Below, one piece after another: positions 5,358-6,304 of a stretch of 6,304 nucleotides of DNA. The translations under genes and the position numbers were made by a program. The stretch is from Rhodocyclaceae bacterium UBA5602 (lineage in GTDB: Bacteria; Pseudomonadota; Gammaproteobacteria; Burkholderiales; Rhodocyclaceae): the NCBI GenBank assembly GCA_002424865.1, contig DILC01000054.1:1193-7496 (forward strand), given 5' to 3'. Under the pieces are notes generated by a model, which saw nothing but the letters and a program-made list of their open reading frames with translations, made no database searches and was not told where the DNA came from. How positions within the stretch are numbered: position 1 is the stretch's first letter; each line of letters starts with the position of its first letter.

Positions 5358-6242
5358 ATGGCCGCTGCACTGGCTGCCGCGCGCGAAAATTTACCCGCGT
5401 CCGAAGCGCGGTTGTTGCTTGGCTATGTGCTGCAAAAGCCCTTGGCCTGGTTGCTCGCGCATGATGACGAATGCCTGGATGAGGCCGGGTTAAGCGCTTT
5501 TAAAACGCTCGTTACCCGCCGCGCGGCGGGTGAGCCGGTGGCTTACTTGCTGGGCTACCGCGAGTTTTTTGGGCGCGAGTTTTTGACAACGCCTGCCACG
5601 CTGATTCCACGGCCTGAAACGGAGTTGCTGATAGAGCGGGCGATTGAAAAAGTCGGCACAAAAATCGGCACCCCAGGGGTGCTTTCCAGAGACGGATCCA
5701 AGCCTGCGGGGCGCGCTGGTGGGAAGGCGATAAAGCGTAAATCACAACGGATTCTTGATCTTGGCACCGGCACTGGCTGTATCGCGATCACCTTGGCGCT
5801 CGAATGCCCCGGTGTCCTGGTCTGTGCCATTGACGCGAGCAAAGCGGCGCTGGATGTTGCGCAAAGCAACGCGCAGCGCCTCAACGCAAACGTGCGCTTT
5901 TTGCACAGTGATTGGTTTGCCGCTGTGGGCGGAGAAAAGTTTGATCTGATCGTGGGCAACCCGCCTTACATTGCGGCCGAAGATGCCCATTTATCGCAAG
6001 GGGATTTACGCTTTGAGCCGCCCGCTGCGCTTGCCAGCGGCGCGGATGGGCTGGATGCCATCCGCCACATCATCGCCCATGCACCCGCACATCTGCATTC
6101 TGGCGGCGGGCTGCTGCTGGAGCATGGTTACGATCAAGCCGAGGCAGTGCGGGAGTTGCTTGATGCGGCAGGTTTTGTGCACATCGAACAGCATTGCGAT
6201 TTGGCTGGCATTGTGCGGGTAAGCGGCGGTATGCTCAGGTAA
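5358..6242 (+). CDS. prmC: Release factor glutamine N5-methyltransferase with extra linker
   Basis: PrmC (HemK) transfers a methyl group from SAM to the glutamine of the GGQ motif in RF1 and RF2, raising termination efficiency. From the ATG at 5358 it has 294 residues: an N-terminal helical release-factor-binding domain (1-75), RPETE (85-89), the SAM-binding core ILDLGTGTGCIAI (132-144) and the catalytic NPPY (201-204). Start choice: this ATG has AGG 5 nt upstream. A GTG at 5340, overlapping prfA's stop as GTGA, would add 6 residues and is nearly as likely. Between RPETE and ILDLG lie about 41 residues, against 15 in E. coli PrmC. The extra, roughly residues 100-130, is Gly-, Lys- and Arg-rich and coincides with repeat copy 2. 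The frame and all catalytic motifs are intact, so the enzyme is probably active. Confidence 0.93.
   Translation: MAAALAAARENLPASEARLLLGYVLQKPLAWLLAHDDECLDEAGLSAFKTLVTRRAAGEPVAYLLGYREFFGREFLTTPATLIPRPETELLIERAIEKVGTKIGTPGVLSRDGSKPAGRAGGKAIKRKSQRILDLGTGTGCIAITLALECPGVLVCAIDASKAALDVAQSNAQRLNANVRFLHSDWFAAVGGEKFDLIVGNPPYIAAEDAHLSQGDLRFEPPAALASGADGLDAIRHIIAHAPAHLHSGGGLLLEHGYDQAEAVRELLDAAGFVHIEQHCDLAGIVRVSGGMLR
5665..5720 (+). repeat. Structured short repeat, copy 2 (in-frame inside prmC)
   Basis: This 56-bp copy matches 1704-1757 in the same orientation. Its dyad is GCACCCCAGGGGTGC (5669-5682 region), a perfect 7-bp inverted repeat about one base. Compared with copy 1 the stem has one extra C on the left and one extra G on the right, and the wobble pair becomes A-T, so the differences preserve pairing. 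Read in the prmC frame it gives GTPGVLSRDGSKPAGRAG, with no stop. Copy 1 read in the matching frame gives SAPRVLYRNKLKPAGRAG followed by a stop. It lies exactly where PrmC is longer than its relatives. Confidence 0.75.
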
Positions 6243-6276
6243 AAATCCTTCTGCCCTGTCCGGCAGAAGGATTTTT
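6241..6276 (+). terminator. Rho-independent terminator of the hemA-prfA-prmC operon
   Basis: AAAAATCCTTCTGCC (6241-6255) and GGCAGAAGGATTTTT (6262-6276) are perfect inverted repeats of 15 bp around a 6-nt loop, CTGTCC. The right arm ends in five T residues and the left arm starts with five A residues, so it should work in both directions, as expected between convergent genes. The A-run overlaps the prmC stop TAA (6240-6242), so ribosomes finishing prmC would sit on the left arm. Confidence 0.9.
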
Positions 6277-6304
6277 AACGTGCATCAATGCCCATTTGAT
6301 GCCG
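6275..6304 (-). CDS. Possible C-terminal end of a convergent gene (fragment)
   Basis: On the minus strand the last 30 bases read RHQMGIDAR and a TAA at 6275-6277, open to the window edge. The two-way form of the terminator fits a convergent gene ending here. Nine codons are too few to identify a protein, and any frame has a fair chance of staying open over this length. The same bases contain a dyad, GCATCAA / TTGATGC (6282-6288, 6296-6302), which could instead be part of a regulatory hairpin. Confidence 0.25.
   Translation of the reverse strand, partial: RHQMGIDAR

Overview
The window looks like chromosomal DNA of a Gram-negative proteobacterium, probably a betaproteobacterium. The hemA-prfA-prmC order is the classic proteobacterial arrangement, the core genes are GC-rich, and the proteins look proteobacterial throughout. 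The genus cannot be fixed from this sequence.

Right half (about 3009-6276, + strand): a tight housekeeping operon of hemA (glutamyl-tRNA reductase, first committed step of C5 tetrapyrrole synthesis), prfA (peptide chain release factor 1) and prmC (methyltransferase that modifies the GGQ glutamine of release factors). It ends in a near-perfect hairpin terminator that starts inside the prmC stop codon. A convergent gene may end just beyond it. prmC carries about 26 extra residues between its N-terminal domain and its SAM-binding core. That insert coincides with a copy of a short repeat whose second copy is intergenic at 1704-1757.

Left half (about 1-2797, - strand): two nucleotide-sugar genes, a UDP-glucuronate 4-epimerase-like SDR (1790-2797) and the first codons of a nucleotide-sugar dehydrogenase (61 to 1). 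They would normally supply uronic-acid-type precursors for surface polysaccharide. The visible dehydrogenase start has an apparent 1-nt frameshift. Between them, all on the same strand, lie two type II/VII-like toxin-antitoxin modules: an MNT nucleotidyltransferase plus HEPN RNase pair (MntA-HepT type), then an AbrB/MazE-like antitoxin with a PemK/MazF-like toxin. The HEPN/MNT pair has its own promoter, which predicts an almost leaderless antitoxin mRNA. The PemK module has a three-half-site operator-like dyad in front of it.

The least expected signals are: (1) the structured repeat shared by the epimerase/MNT gap and the coding sequence of prmC, with paired stem-lengthening differences between copies; (2) a 3'-terminal relic of a second HEPN gene hidden out of frame under the end of the PemK toxin and abutting the dehydrogenase start, suggesting TA-module turnover at this site; (3) the frameshift at position 15. 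No CRISPR array, tRNA, rRNA, transposase or riboswitch was recognised.
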